64,000 bases of DNA from Magnetococcales bacterium (GTDB lineage: Bacteria; Pseudomonadota; Magnetococcia; Magnetococcales; UBA8363). Shown one piece after another: positions 53,087 through 63,200 of this stretch; the first letter of the stretch is position 1, and every line of letters begins with the position of its first letter. The stretch is taken from positions 55,679 to 119,678 of the forward strand of contig JADGCV010000009.1 of the NCBI GenBank assembly GCA_015228815.1, written 5' to 3'. Under the pieces are notes generated by a model. That model was given only the letters and a program-made list of their open reading frames with translations. It was not told the DNA's origin and did no database searches. The position numbers were made by a program, and so were the translations under genes.

Positions 53087-53905
53087 TCAAAGACAAAAGC
53101 TGGCGGAGGCGGCGAGGCGAAAACCCAGAACGTCAATGTGGATGCCCACCACGTTGACGCCGCGGATACCGGTCCGAAGGCTGGAAGCCGGACCAAACCA
53201 GGACCCACCCCGAACAGGATGTAAATCCAGATTCCCTTCGGTCACGATGGGATCCTTGACCACAGGTGTGGCACGTTTTTTATAAACACCCGCATCCCAA
53301 ACATCCCGACACCATTCCCAAACGTTACCCGCCAAATCAAAATGCCCAAATGGACCCCGCCCCGCAGGGTACTGACCTACAAGTGCCGGTTGATCTTGTT
53401 GTTGGTCAAAACAAGCATGCTCCGAGGTCGGATTGTCGTTGCCCCAGGGATACCGGCGCCCATCCGTCCCGCAAGCGGCATACTCCCACTGCGCTTCGGT
53501 GGGCAGGAAAAACTCCTTGCCCGACAATTTTGACAGCCATTCGCAAAACTTCATGGCGTCGTTCCAATCCACCCCAACGACCGGTTGCAGGTCGTTCGAA
53601 AATCGTTCATCCTTCCAATATTCTGGTTCCCGGCATGTTCGATTTGCCTCCAGGAAAAGACGATATTGCTGGTTGGTCACCGGGGTTTCCGCAAGATGGA
53701 ATGGAGACAGTTGCACTCGATGGGCAGGCTTTTCATCATCGTATTCACCCTGATCATCTCCCATGGTAAAAATACCCCCCGGAACCGGCAGCATGCGCAG
53801 CCCTGGCAGCAGGTCAAACATGGACGGAGATGGTGGGTCTTGGGCGGACAGTTCTCGAATACGCTGGGCCAACGCCCGAAAAATCTCCTTCTGCTCCAGT
53901 GCCAT
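53087..53905 (-). CDS. Stand-alone FGE/lectin-fold protein (DGR target 3)
   Basis: The 272-residue protein has the FGE domain only: MLPVPGGIFTMGDD, PVTNQQYRLFLEAN, PVVGVDWNDAMKFCEWLS, FFLPTEAQWEYAACG, LAGNVWEWCRDVWD, HPVRGGSWFGPASSLRTG, LGFRLAAS. Its N-terminus (LEQKEIFRALAQRIRELSAQDPPSP) equals the linker after the TIR domain of the neighbour, so it arose by duplication of that gene without the TIR part. GGGGTGA lies before the ATG, and an almost identical upstream sequence (ATTGATC/GATTGGGGTG) precedes both genes. True FGE catalytic cysteines are not evident. Confidence 0.88.
   Translation of the reverse strand: MALEQKEIFRALAQRIRELSAQDPPSPSMFDLLPGLRMLPVPGGIFTMGDDQGEYDDEKPAHRVQLSPFHLAETPVTNQQYRLFLEANRTCREPEYWKDERFSNDLQPVVGVDWNDAMKFCEWLSKLSGKEFFLPTEAQWEYAACGTDGRRYPWGNDNPTSEHACFDQQQDQPALVGQYPAGRGPFGHFDLAGNVWEWCRDVWDAGVYKKRATPVVKDPIVTEGNLDLHPVRGGSWFGPASSLRTGIRGVNVVGIHIDVLGFRLAASASFCL
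53102..53211 (-). repeat. Diverged DGR variable repeat VR3
   Basis: The segment aligns to TR over 110 bp without gaps, but I count about 27 differences, of which about 14 are at non-adenine positions, many of them silent C-to-T changes. No complete hairpin follows; only a broken CCAGGGGCG is present. It is an old target that is now probably not rewritten by this TR. Confidence 0.8.
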
Positions 53906-54006
53906 GGTTCACCCCAATCGATCAATTGATATGCTTTCCGACCAAAGCATATACGAAAGGATGTCTGGATGTATATTCCCTGAATTCGAGCCGAAGGGTA
54001 TTCTGT

Positions 54007-55212
54007 TCAGAAGGTCTGTCCAAGGAAAGCGGACATCAGATGGAATCCTGGATTGAAAGAGTGCGAGGCTGTTTTCAGGAGGGATTCATCGTAGGTTTGG
54101 TTGCCATCGGGGCAGATCCCCGTCCCGACCAGGGCAAAGGGGACCGGGTCGGAGTTGTGGGTACGCGACTGGATCGGGGTGGGATGGTCGGGAAGGGCCA
54201 GGGCGCGGTAGTTTCCATGACGCCGCAAAGCATCCAATATCGGCCCAACCAGACGGCGGTCAAAGTCCTCGATCGCCTGAATCTTGTAATCCAGCCGTCC
54301 TTCATGCCCCGCTTCATCCGGGGCTTCTACATGCACAAACATCAGGTCATGTCTTGTGAGACCATCAAGACATCCCCGGACCTTGCCTTCATAATCGGTA
54401 TCCAACCATCCGGTCGCCCCGGGGACGTGAATCTGTTCAAAACCAATATGTGACGCAATGCCGCGCATCAGATCGACGGCGGAAATCATCCCACCTGTCT
54501 TGCCATGACAATCACGAAAGGAGGCCAGATTTGGCTTTCGACCCTGCCCCCAAAGCCAAATGGCGTTGGCCGGCTTTTTCCCCTGCGCCAGCCGCTTCCG
54601 GTTGACCTCATGATCCAGGAGAATCTTCCGCGATTGTTCCATCAACGAAAGGATCGGCGCCGAATCGGCGCCACGAGGCAAATAATTCGCCACATCCCGC
54701 CCGGAAATGTCGTGCGGCGGCGTGGTTTCAAGATTCTCCCCCCCACCGTGCCACACCAGCAAATGCCGGTACCCAACCCCAGGATGAAAACAAAACCGAT
54801 CGCTGCCCACCCTGGAGTTGAGAAAACCAATCAGTTCTCCCCCCTCGGACGAAGAAATATGTCCCGCGGCAAAATCGTCCATGCGCCCGAAATGATCACC
54901 CAGGGTCACCAGATTGCAGCGCAGGGCCAAATCATCCTTCGCCAGGGTTACCCCCATGGCAGCCGCCTCAAGTGGGCTTCTTCCCGTATATCCCAGGGTC
55001 ACGTCATAACCCAACACCCCAAGGTTGGCGACATCACTGCCCGGATAGTATCCCTCGGGGGTGTTCAAAGACCAGCCGCCAATCCCCTCCCGGACCATCC
55101 GGTCCAGGTTGGGGGTGTTGGCGGCCATCAGCGGGGTGCGACCATCAAGCTCGGGGAGGGGCCTGTCACTCATCCCATCCCCAAGCAGGATGACATACTT
55201 CATGTCCGGCAT
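54007..55212 (-). CDS. apgM: Cofactor-independent phosphoglycerate mutase (ApgM type)
   Basis: The protein of about 401 residues belongs to the alkaline-phosphatase-fold archaeal-type iPGM family. It shows KYVILLGDGMSD with the metal-binding Asp, GGWSLNTPEGYYPGSDVANLGVLGYD, VHVEAPDEAGHEG and ALPDHPTP. It interconverts 3- and 2-phosphoglycerate. ATG 55212 has GGAG nine bases upstream. An ATG at 55230 overlaps the mdh stop and is an alternative. It follows mdh and is probably co-transcribed. Confidence 0.9.
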   Translation of the reverse strand: MPDMKYVILLGDGMSDRPLPELDGRTPLMAANTPNLDRMVREGIGGWSLNTPEGYYPGSDVANLGVLGYDVTLGYTGRSPLEAAAMGVTLAKDDLALRCNLVTLGDHFGRMDDFAAGHISSSEGGELIGFLNSRVGSDRFCFHPGVGYRHLLVWHGGGENLETTPPHDISGRDVANYLPRGADSAPILSLMEQSRKILLDHEVNRKRLAQGKKPANAIWLWGQGRKPNLASFRDCHGKTGGMISAVDLMRGIASHIGFEQIHVPGATGWLDTDYEGKVRGCLDGLTRHDLMFVHVEAPDEAGHEGRLDYKIQAIEDFDRRLVGPILDALRRHGNYRALALPDHPTPIQSRTHNSDPVPFALVGTGICPDGNQTYDESLLKTASHSFNPGFHLMSAFLGQTF

Positions 55213-55229
55213 GTTCAACTCCGGAATCA

Positions 55230-56210
55230 TTATTTCAGGAGGTCCTTCACGACATCCCGTTCCTTGCGCAGTTCGTCATGAACGGCATCAAACTTGGCCT
55301 TGGCCCAGGGGGTCATGGACAACCCTTCGACCACCTCGTAGGAACCATCACCCTTGGCACGAACGGGATAACCGAAGATCAAATCCTTGTCCACGCCATA
55401 CTGGCCATTGGAACAGACCGCCACGGAACGCCAATCCCCGGCGGGCGTCGGCTGAATCAGGTCGCGCACATGATCGAGTGCGGCATTGGCGGCGGAAGCG
55501 GCACTGGAAGCACCACGGGCCTTGATGATTTCGGCGCCGCGATTCTGGACCGTCTTGAGAAAGGTTTCCTTGAGCCAGGATTCGTCGTTGATGACCTGGG
55601 CCGCAGGCTTGCCACCGATCCGGGCATTCTCGAAGTCGGGATATTGATTGTTGGAATGATTGCCCCAGACGGCCATGTTGGTGACCGCCGACACGGGCTG
55701 ACCCGATTTTTCGGCCAGAAGGCTCTGGGCGCGGTTCTGGTCGAGGCGCATCATCGCCGAAAAACGATCCTTGGGGACATCGGAGTTTTTCATGGCGATC
55801 AGGCAATTGGTATTGCAAGGATTGCCGACGACCATGGCACGGACATCATTGGCGCCGCGATTGAGCGCCCGGCCCTGTCCAACGAAAATCGGGCCGTTCT
55901 CGCGGATGAGATCACCACGTTCCATCCCCGGTCCTCTGGGCTTCGCACCAACCATGAACACCCAGTTGATACCATCGAACGCTTCATCCGCCTTGTCGGT
56001 CAGGTCCATTCCCGTCAAAAGAGGAAAGGCACAGTCGGCAAGTTCCATGGCCACCCCTTGCAGGGCTTTCATGGCGGGGGTAATTTCCAACATTTTCAGG
56101 TGGACGGGACGATCCTTCCCAAAAACCTGACCAGAGGCAACACGAAACAAAATGCTGTAGGCAATCTGCCCGGCAGCGCCCGTTACAGCGACTCGAATTG
56201 GATTGGTCAC
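55230..56210 (-). CDS. mdh: Malate dehydrogenase
   Basis: The 326-residue product begins [26 protein letters not shown] (NAD-binding GAAGQIA) and has [27 protein letters not shown] and [13 protein letters not shown] with the catalytic His, placing it in the cytosolic-type (MDH type 2) group. It oxidises malate to oxaloacetate. The GTG at 56210 with AAGGAG upstream is the clear start. The longer frame to 56285 lacks support. Confidence 0.94.
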   Translation of the reverse strand: MTNPIRVAVTGAAGQIAYSILFRVASGQVFGKDRPVHLKMLEITPAMKALQGVAMELADCAFPLLTGMDLTDKADEAFDGINWVFMVGAKPRGPGMERGDLIRENGPIFVGQGRALNRGANDVRAMVVGNPCNTNCLIAMKNSDVPKDRFSAMMRLDQNRAQSLLAEKSGQPVSAVTNMAVWGNHSNNQYPDFENARIGGKPAAQVINDESWLKETFLKTVQNRGAEIIKARGASSAASAANAALDHVRDLIQPTPAGDWRSVAVCSNGQYGVDKDLIFGYPVRAKGDGSYEVVEGLSMTPWAKAKFDAVHDELRKERDVVKDLLK

Positions 56211-56310
56211 GAATACACTCCTTGTCAATGGTTGATGCCTGATCACGCAGTTTGCCCGAGGATGATCCGGATGGCAACCACTCAAACAGTGCCGTTGCGA
56301 CTTTTTTTGT

Positions 56311-56367
56311 AACTGCCCAGACCCCTTTTTTCTTTCAATAATCTCGAACCGGGGGGGTGCAGTTACC
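56311..56367 (-). repeat. Dispersed repeat copy
   Basis: GTAACTGCCCAG directly followed by ACCCCTTTTTTCTTTCAATAAT, then CCGGGGGGGTGCAGTTACC. This is a short copy of the family without the CAAAACCCTGG module. Its right end is the 3' end of the siroheme-type gene. It sits between that gene and mdh. Confidence 0.75.
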
Positions 56368-57025
56368 TTTTTTTCTCACCCGGCAGGGACTCCTCGATCA
56401 TCGATTCCGCCCCGGTCCGGTCTCCCGACAGGTATCGGTCCAGCAGGCCCCGGGCAAAAAGCCCTTTCCAGAACCGGCCACGCTGGTCCAGGTCAGCGAA
56501 CATCGGCGCCACCCGCCGTCGCCATTCGGAAAACCATAGCGCCATTTCTCCAAGATGATCAGGAAGCTGCGCCGCGATCCGTCGTCCAAGCCATCCCGAA
56601 AGGGCCGGCCCCGTGCCACCACTGGCAATGGCGACACAGATCGGTGGCCGGGAAATCAGCGCTGGCCAGATGGCGCTGCAAAACTCAGGTTGATCGACCA
56701 CGTTGACGAAAATGCCCCGTCGTTCCGCCTGCCGACGAATCTCCCGATTGATCGGGGCGCTTTCATGGGTACTGACGACAAGCCATACCCCTTCCAAATG
56801 CCCAGGCACGAACGAGGCGCCAACCCAGGTGATCCGTTCCCGTACCGTTTCAGGCCAGGAATCGATCATTTCCGCCGGCGCGACAAGACGCAACGACGCC
56901 CCGGCGTCCAACAACAACGTCCCCTTTCGCGTCAATTCCTCTCCCGAACCGACCAGCAGGCAGTCCTTGCTTCTCAGGTCAAGGAAAAGGGGCAGAAAGG
57001 TGTGTCCCATGATCGTATCCGTCAT
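56363..57025 (-). CDS. Precorrin-2 dehydrogenase / siroheme synthase N-domain protein
   Basis: The protein has [41 protein letters not shown], the Rossmann motif of precorrin-2 dehydrogenase, then [44 protein letters not shown] and [21 protein letters not shown]. It oxidises precorrin-2 to sirohydrochlorin and may insert iron. The NAD loop reads GSGEELTRK, where relatives have GGG or similar. ATG 57025 (or 57010) is chosen. No methyltransferase domain is attached. Confidence 0.85.
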   Translation of the reverse strand: MTDTIMGHTFLPLFLDLRSKDCLLVGSGEELTRKGTLLLDAGASLRLVAPAEMIDSWPETVRERITWVGASFVPGHLEGVWLVVSTHESAPINREIRRQAERRGIFVNVVDQPEFCSAIWPALISRPPICVAIASGGTGPALSGWLGRRIAAQLPDHLGEMALWFSEWRRRVAPMFADLDQRGRFWKGLFARGLLDRYLSGDRTGAESMIEESLPGEKKR

Positions 57026-57134
57026 CAACCGGGAGAACATTGACAAAAGAAACCATGAACGGTATGCAGCGGCACGGAGGATCGATTCAACGAGATTCCC
57101 TCCAACCTCCATCACGAAAACACCAAGGACCACC

Positions 57135-57371
57135 ATGCCACCACAACCGATCAAACCACTCGATGTCCGCGGCTTTCCACCACCGCAACCCATGGTCATG
57201 ATCCTCGAAGCGGTCACCTGGCTGGGCGCCGGATCATCCCTGGAGATCCTCCACGACCGCGTGCCCCATCCACTCTATCCGCGGTTGGCGGAACGTGGAC
57301 TCCTCGTCCAAACCCGGGAAAACGGCGATGGCACCGTCACCCTGATCATCACCCGTCCCCACCAGCCCTGA
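57135..57371 (+). CDS. DUF2249 domain protein
   Basis: The 78-residue frame starts at the ATG at 57135 with AAGGAC nine bases upstream. LDVRGFPPPQPMVMILEAVTWLGAGSSLEILHDRVPHPLYPRLAERGLLV matches the DUF2249 (TusA-like fold) pattern. Such proteins occur near nitrogen, sulfur and heme-related genes. It is divergent from the siroheme-type gene and convergent with the MTHFR-like gene. Confidence 0.8.
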   Translation: MPPQPIKPLDVRGFPPPQPMVMILEAVTWLGAGSSLEILHDRVPHPLYPRLAERGLLVQTRENGDGTVTLIITRPHQP

Positions 57372-57393
57372 TCCCGTTGCGCTTGCGTTCGCC

Positions 57394-58143
57394 TCAGCGA
57401 CCGCCACCGGGAAACAGCCCCTCAAGATACGTCTTGAGGTCGCGATTGATCGGCATGAAATAGACATGTTGCCCATGATCCGCGGCAAAAGCCATCGCCT
57501 GGTGGGCAAAATGAATGTTCCACGCCTCCGTGGGCACGAACGAACGGGGAAAAATCGCCAGATTCCGTTTCTCCCAATACCCCTGTGACTGCCGCGTCGT
57601 CACCGGAGAAATCCCCCAATAGACCTCCATCCCCTGCAACAGTTCACCATAAATGTCCATCAGGCGCGGATCGAAAAAGGGCTGGGTGAAAAACCCCACG
57701 GCCCCGGCATCGATCTTTTCGCGAACATAGGCCATCTCCGCCTGAAATCCAAAACGGTACGGATCAATGGCCCCATAGACCGCGACCTCGGGCATCTCGC
57801 GCCGAAACTTGCGGATGATATCGACCGCCTTTCCCCGGTATTGCGGAAAAAATGGATCGGGATGAACATCACCCGTCACCACCAGGACCCGGTCGATCCC
57901 ATGCGCCCGCAACAATGGCGCCATCGGCAAGGGGGCGTCGGGGTCGATGTCCCGCGCCCGTATGTGGGGAATGGCCATGGAAAAAAAAGACCGCGCCACG
58001 GCACACCCCTGCCACGAACGCAGTTCAAACCGCGGCAGATCGGGAATGTTGATCCGATCGACCGCGGGAAATCCTTGTTTCAACAATTGAAGTTCCGCCG
58101 TCAAGGATTCCGTGTCCCGAGGGACCAGTTCAAAGGAAATCAT
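57394..58143 (-). CDS. Methylenetetrahydrofolate-reductase-family protein
   Basis: The protein of about 249 residues starts ISFELVPRDTESLTAELQLL, continues VLVVTGDVHPD and ends with a TIM-barrel pattern (DAGAVGFFTQPFFDPRLMDIY, YWGISPVTT, WNIHFAHQAMAFAADHG). It resembles the short MTHFR-like group. It lacks some canonical MetF residues, so the substrate could be folate or a relative. ATG 58143 follows GGGAGGAG. Confidence 0.75.
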   Translation of the reverse strand: MISFELVPRDTESLTAELQLLKQGFPAVDRINIPDLPRFELRSWQGCAVARSFFSMAIPHIRARDIDPDAPLPMAPLLRAHGIDRVLVVTGDVHPDPFFPQYRGKAVDIIRKFRREMPEVAVYGAIDPYRFGFQAEMAYVREKIDAGAVGFFTQPFFDPRLMDIYGELLQGMEVYWGISPVTTRQSQGYWEKRNLAIFPRSFVPTEAWNIHFAHQAMAFAADHGQHVYFMPINRDLKTYLEGLFPGGGR

Positions 58144-58368
58144 CACTCCTCCCATTCACCCGACAAACCATCCCATGTTCCATAAACCCCCACCCACTTG
58201 TCGCCTACGCCAATCCTCTTTGTCAACCGGCAACCGCAAAAACGGGACCCGTGAGAAAACACCTTGTAAAAGATCCGTATTATCAATAAGTTCCAAAATT
58301 TGATAATTTTGTGAGTATTTTTCTCGTCACCGCTGTCACAGTGGAAGAGAAAAGGATGGCGATATATC

Positions 58369-58785
58369 CTATTTTTTTCCCAATAACTCTTTCAGATTTT
58401 CAAATGGCGTGTATCTGGCAACCTCTTGTTCCTCTTTTTCGAGCGTGATACCTTTGTTCAATTGGAATTCCACTTGGCGAGAATGTTCGTTGTCGTGACA
58501 GTAGATGCAAAGATTCTCCCAATTACTGCCATCGGATGGGTTGTTGTCATGATTATGGTCCTTGTGATGTACCGTCAATTCCGTAATATTGCCAAGGTCG
58601 AAAGCGCGGCCACAACGGGCACAGACCCACGGATGAATCCGCAACGATTGTTCCCGATATCCGCTCATCCGTTTATCCCGCTGTCCGATCGCTCCGCCAA
58701 CCAGACGCTCCATCGCCCGCTCCCGCTCTTCGGCATCGCGACTCTTGGGCGGTTTGGGTCGTGGAGAAAAACTTTTCCTTTTCAT
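58369..58785 (-). CDS. HNH nuclease (YajD-like)
   Basis: The 138-residue protein has WVCARCGRAFDLGNITELTVHHKDHNHDNNPSDGSNWENLCIYCHDNEH, an HNH motif with two CxxC zinc knuckles, and a basic N-terminus. YajD-type proteins are small chromosomal HNH nucleases of unclear role. ATG 58785 has CAGGAGA upstream and matches family length. The frame open to 58914 is not needed. Confidence 0.87.
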   Translation of the reverse strand: MKRKSFSPRPKPPKSRDAEERERAMERLVGGAIGQRDKRMSGYREQSLRIHPWVCARCGRAFDLGNITELTVHHKDHNHDNNPSDGSNWENLCIYCHDNEHSRQVEFQLNKGITLEKEEQEVARYTPFENLKELLGKK

Positions 58786-59336
58786 GGTGGGTCTCCTGAA
58801 CAAATCTACCAAAACGGAAGGGTAATGGTTCGCGCCATCGACTGGAGTGGCAATCAAGGAAAATCCGGTGATTCCACAGGAATATAATGATTGATAACAG
58901 ATATTTATGTTCATTCACTTTCTCCCCTGGCCGCCCCGGTTATCGTGCGGGCAACCCCGGAAAAAATGACCGGACTATAAACAGGGGCACTTGAAATTGG
59001 AGAAAAAGAGAATTATTTTCATCTCTGGTTGATCGGCAAGGCCGGAACCGAAGCGTGGGTCCCGACCACGGTTGCCACGGTGGCAGCCAAACCAGGGAAT
59101 GGCCGGAACATCGGTCATCCCCTTGAACCTCGATCATGCCACGAATTGTCGGACCAAGGGTGTCGCCACCCCGTGTCCGATCATGCCAGCAATGCCCGGG
59201 TGACAATACATCACACCCGAGCCGGGTTGGCAACAGGGGCCCCTCTCGAATGGATATCATTCGATCCCTGGCACGGACAGCAGAAAAAACGATCAAAAAG
59301 GTAACGGAAAACCCATTTCGGAGGTATCATTCCACC
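58786..59336. other. Divergent intergenic region upstream of the S24 repressor
   Basis: This 551-bp stretch separates the HNH gene from the repressor. It holds a near-palindrome (GGTTGCCACGGTGGCAGCC, 59078-59096). I see no conserved frame or RNA gene. Confidence 0.45.
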
Positions 59337-60017
59337 ATGACGATGACCAACACTCTCAGCGAACGAATTCAACTGGCCAGAAAACACGCGGGACTGACAC
59401 AAAAAGAGCTGGCCGACAAGGTAGGGATCAGCCAGACAGCGGTTCACAAGCTGGAGTGCGGTCGCTCGCGCTCCTCGCGCCGTACCGTAGCCATTGCCCT
59501 GACCTGCGGCGTCGATCCCATCTGGCTCGACAACGGTCGCGGCGAAATGGCCCTTCCCGGCGCCGCCGCCTTCGCCGCCGAATTCAGCGGCGTTCAGGAA
59601 GAGGGCGAAACCTATCGCACCTATCCCTTGATCGCCCGCATCCCCCTGATCTCCTGGGACGAACTGGCCAAGTTCTGTGGCGAGTCCGAAGAAAACTTCA
59701 ATCCCGATGTCGCCTCCTGGATCCCGGTCGCCCCCCGGGCCAGCGATCGATCTTTTGCCTTGAAGGTCCCCGACGATTCCATGGAACCCGAATTCTACGA
59801 AGGGGAGGTCATCATCGTCGATCCCACCCGCAAGGGGTCTCACAACCAGTTCCTGGTGGCTCGCGAAGGGACCAACCGTCCAACTTTCAAACAATTGATC
59901 CTCCACGGCAACCAAAAATACCTCAAACCCCTCAATTCCCGCTATCCCCTGATCGAAATCAAAACCGAACTTCAAGTTTGCGGCGTCGCGGTTTGCAAGT
60001 ACAAGGAGTATCAATAA
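59337..60017 (+). CDS. XRE-S24 LexA-like repressor
   Basis: The 226-residue protein has an N-terminal XRE helix-turn-helix (LARKHAGLTQKELADKVGISQTAVHKLECGRSRS). Its C-terminal S24 peptidase domain has the catalytic Ser in DDSMEPEFYEGEVIIVDP and the Lys in RPTFKQLIL. A Cys-Gly (KFCGES) lies at the expected autocleavage position. Such repressors control prophages or SOS-type genes. No phage genes are nearby, so it is an orphan. The longer frame to 59136 lacks support. Confidence 0.85.
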   Translation: MTMTNTLSERIQLARKHAGLTQKELADKVGISQTAVHKLECGRSRSSRRTVAIALTCGVDPIWLDNGRGEMALPGAAAFAAEFSGVQEEGETYRTYPLIARIPLISWDELAKFCGESEENFNPDVASWIPVAPRASDRSFALKVPDDSMEPEFYEGEVIIVDPTRKGSHNQFLVAREGTNRPTFKQLILHGNQKYLKPLNSRYPLIEIKTELQVCGVAVCKYKEYQ

Positions 60018-60071
60018 ACCCGGCATGGGGAACATTTTTCGACCAGGGCAAGGATCGGAAAATCCCAAGGA

Positions 60072-60109
60072 ATGCCGTCCCCATTCTTTTTCCGGAGAGG
60101 GGACGGCAT
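60072..60109 (+). terminator. Rho-independent terminator of the repressor gene
   Basis: The 11-bp arms ATGCCGTCCCC (60072-60082) and GGGGACGGCAT (60099-60109) are a perfect inverted repeat followed by TTTTA, 55 bp past the repressor stop. Confidence 0.7.
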
Positions 60110-60133
60110 TTTACACGTTTCATCGAAAATTCT

Positions 60134-60165
60134 CCGGGTTTAATTATTGAAATAATTAAACCCGG
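60134..60165. repeat. 32-bp perfect palindrome
   Basis: The 15-bp arms CCGGGTTTAATTATT and AATAATTAAACCCGG have a 2-bp centre. The inner TTATTGAAATAA resembles the end of the dispersed repeats (AATTATTGAAAG). It lies between the convergent repressor and AsmA genes, so it may terminate both, or it may be a collapsed repeat copy. Confidence 0.65.
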
Positions 60166-60207
60166 GGGGTATCGCTTTCCCATCCAGAACCGCCAGCGCC
60201 ATGGATC

Positions 60208-63200
60208 TCAGAATGGAATTTTGTTGAGCAATCCATCCAGCCCCTTGGGAACCACCTGTTCCAACACCCGATCAAGCCCCTTTTCCTGCAATTTTTCCCT
60301 GAGGCCATCGTCCATTTTCTTTTCGAGTTTCTTTTCGATCTTCTCGATGATTTTCTGTTTGGCCTCTTCCTTGACATTCTCCTTGATCAACCCTTTCAGA
60401 TCGACCTGATAGCGGGGATGGGTCGGGGTTCCGGAAACACGAATGGGAACGGTGATGTTATCAAGTTCCCCGATCGGTTTTCCGCCCTGGCCGACCAGCG
60501 AACCGACCACGGCGGCCCGGATGCGATAATTGACCGAATCCTTTGGCAAATCGGCCTGTCCCTCGCCCCCGACCCGCAGCAGCGGTGATTTCAGGTTCAA
60601 ATCATCGTTGGTGGCAACACCGTTGTTCCAATTGACCGTCGCCGAAAATTCGGAAAAATCGGTCTGTTCCGCCTTTGCATCCGATTCCGGAGGCATTCCC
60701 TTGACCACCTGGTAGGCGGTGCGGATCATCCGGGCAATATTGATTCCCTTGATCGCGCCATCGCCGAACTCGAAACGGACCTTTCCGTTCAGGGACCGCT
60801 TGATGGCGTTCGCCTCCAGGCCCCGGAAAGCCAGATCAGCCGATCCATCCGCCTTGCCGACAATCCGATCCACCCCGGTGACATCGGCGAGAAACGGTCC
60901 CCCCTGAACCGAATCAAGCGCCGCTTTCACGACAGTCTTGGGTTCGGCGACGCGAAAATCGGCATCGATATCAACCTTCACCGTTCCCTGGTACAGCTTC
61001 GCCACCAAAGGATGGACGCGCAATACCCCCTTGTCGGCGGTCAGGGTCATGACGGCATCGGTCAAACGGACATCGAATGCCTTGAGCCGCCCCAAACGCA
61101 GCGTTCCTTTCATGTCGGGCAGCCCCATCGTTTCCCCCGAGGTTCCCGGCGCCGCGACCACCGATTTTCTTGCCGCCGCCGTGTTTCCTTTATCTCCCGG
61201 AAAACCTTTCGCTTCCTTCCGTTCGACCACCGCCTTTTCCTCCGGATCCCGATAACGATCCAGATCGATGCCATCCACGTTCAAATCGAAGACCAGTGCC
61301 AGGGGGGCGAAACGGAGGATTCCCATGGTACCGGTCATGCGGCTTTCATCCAGGAGAAGTTCCATGGCGTCAAGCGTCAGATGGTCACCCGCTCCCTTGA
61401 CGGATGCCGCCAGGGATACCTTGCGCAAGGCCCGAGGGTCGCGGGTTCGTGGCGGCTGGCGATGGAGTTTGGCGAGGAGTTCAGCCAGATTGAATTCATG
61501 AATCCGCCACGTCCCATCCCAGGTCGGATGTTTTCCAATGCCGGCCACCTTCATTTCGGCGTTCATGCGCGCCCCCGCCAGCAGCACGTCGATTCCCGAA
61601 AGATCCACCGTCCCCTTCTTCAGATCGACCGCCACCCCTCCCGACAGAGTGCCCGCCAACGTACCCCCTCCCGCGTCTTCGTCCTGATAGGAAAGGGCAA
61701 GGTCCTTCAACGTGGTCCGCACCTGGGGACCGTCGAGGAGGGTGGAAATCTGGACGGGCCCCGCCACCTGCACGCGCCCTTTTCCGGCAACCCCTCCCGC
61801 GATGGTGATTTCCAGGCGGGTGGCCTGGGTGGACACCTCGCCGTTTTTGAGATCCGCTTCGACCCGCCCCGTCAGGTCGAGCCTGCCCAGCCCCCCGCCA
61901 AGTGACTTGTCCCGGGTTTGGAGTGACAATCTTGAAAAATCAGCCGCATAATGGCGCCGTTGCGGATCGACCGTAAGCTCGAAGGTCCCATCGATGCTTT
62001 CGATTCCTGCAACCGCTGTCCCCTCGGTGTTCTTCAGGGAAACCTCGAACGGCTTCAAAAGCACCGTCCCCCCCTTGAGGTGGGTTGCCAACGAACCGGC
62101 CAGCCGCCCCGAAAGCCGGCCCCCGCCGACGACCGGACCACGGGCATCGACACTGCATTCCCTGAACACCCCCTGAAGAGTGTCGCCACCGGCAGGCATG
62201 GTCATGCGCGCCTGACAGCGCATCGTGGATTGGCCATTGGCGCCCAGAAAACCATCACGCACCCGCAGGGTCATCCCGGAAAGATCCATGACCAGAGGAC
62301 CAGCCCCTCCCTCTTTCATGTTCCAGGCGATCGAACCCGTCGTCTCGACCCGACCGTTGTCCACCATCGGACCATGAACGGAAAAGGAAAACCCCGAAAG
62401 ATTCCCTTCCAAAGCGCCGGTTTTCATGGCCAACAAGGTTTCGGCATGAAACCGGAGTTCGCCGCCCCCCGTCTGGAACGCCCCGCCGGTCATCTCCAGG
62501 ATCGCCTTGTCCAGGACGGTTTCGAGACGGTCCCTTTGCCAATCGACCCGGAAAAGTGCATCCATGCGACCGGTGAAGCCTCCTCCAGAGAACACCGCCC
62601 CCTCGCCCTTGAGCGACATTTCCGCCAGGGCGATTTCGGCATCGCCACGATTCAGATCGGCCCGCAGTCGTCCCGGCGCTTCCAATCGAAGAAATCCATC
62701 TTTCAGCGTCCCCTCGCGCGCCTCGACATTCAAACCCGCCATCGTCGCCACGACCATCCTGGTTGCCAGATCGACCTGACCATCGACATCCATCCCCGCA
62801 TGGACCTTGATTCCCGCGAGACGTTCTCCACCCGCCTCCAGACCCACCTGTTGCAGCTTCAGCCGCACCGTTCGTTGCCCCGGATCGAAATCGACGCCCC
62901 CCTTGAAATTGGCCTGGAGCGCCGCACCTCCGGTAAAGGACTCGGAGGCCTTGATCTCTCCCTTGTCCAGGGTGATGCCCGTGGCCATGTCCGCCAGGCG
63001 CACCGACAGCCCTCCCGCGAGCGCCATCGATACCCCTTCGTTGGTGCCTCCGCGATCGGCCAGGGCGAATGAGAGCCTTTCGACGATTCCCTCGGCGACG
63101 CCTTGTTCCGGTTTTATTTTGATTTGTCCCTTGAATCCAAGTTGCCCCGCCCGTTCTCCTTTGGCCGGCAGCAGATCCGAATGAAACTCCATGGCCACCG

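Noticed and set aside
53102..53211. VR3 as an active target of this TR
   Set aside because: About half of its differences from TR are at non-adenine positions and the hairpin is broken.
58786..60017. Prophage region around the S24 repressor
   Set aside because: No integrase, structural, lysis or replication genes are present; neighbours are chromosomal housekeeping genes.
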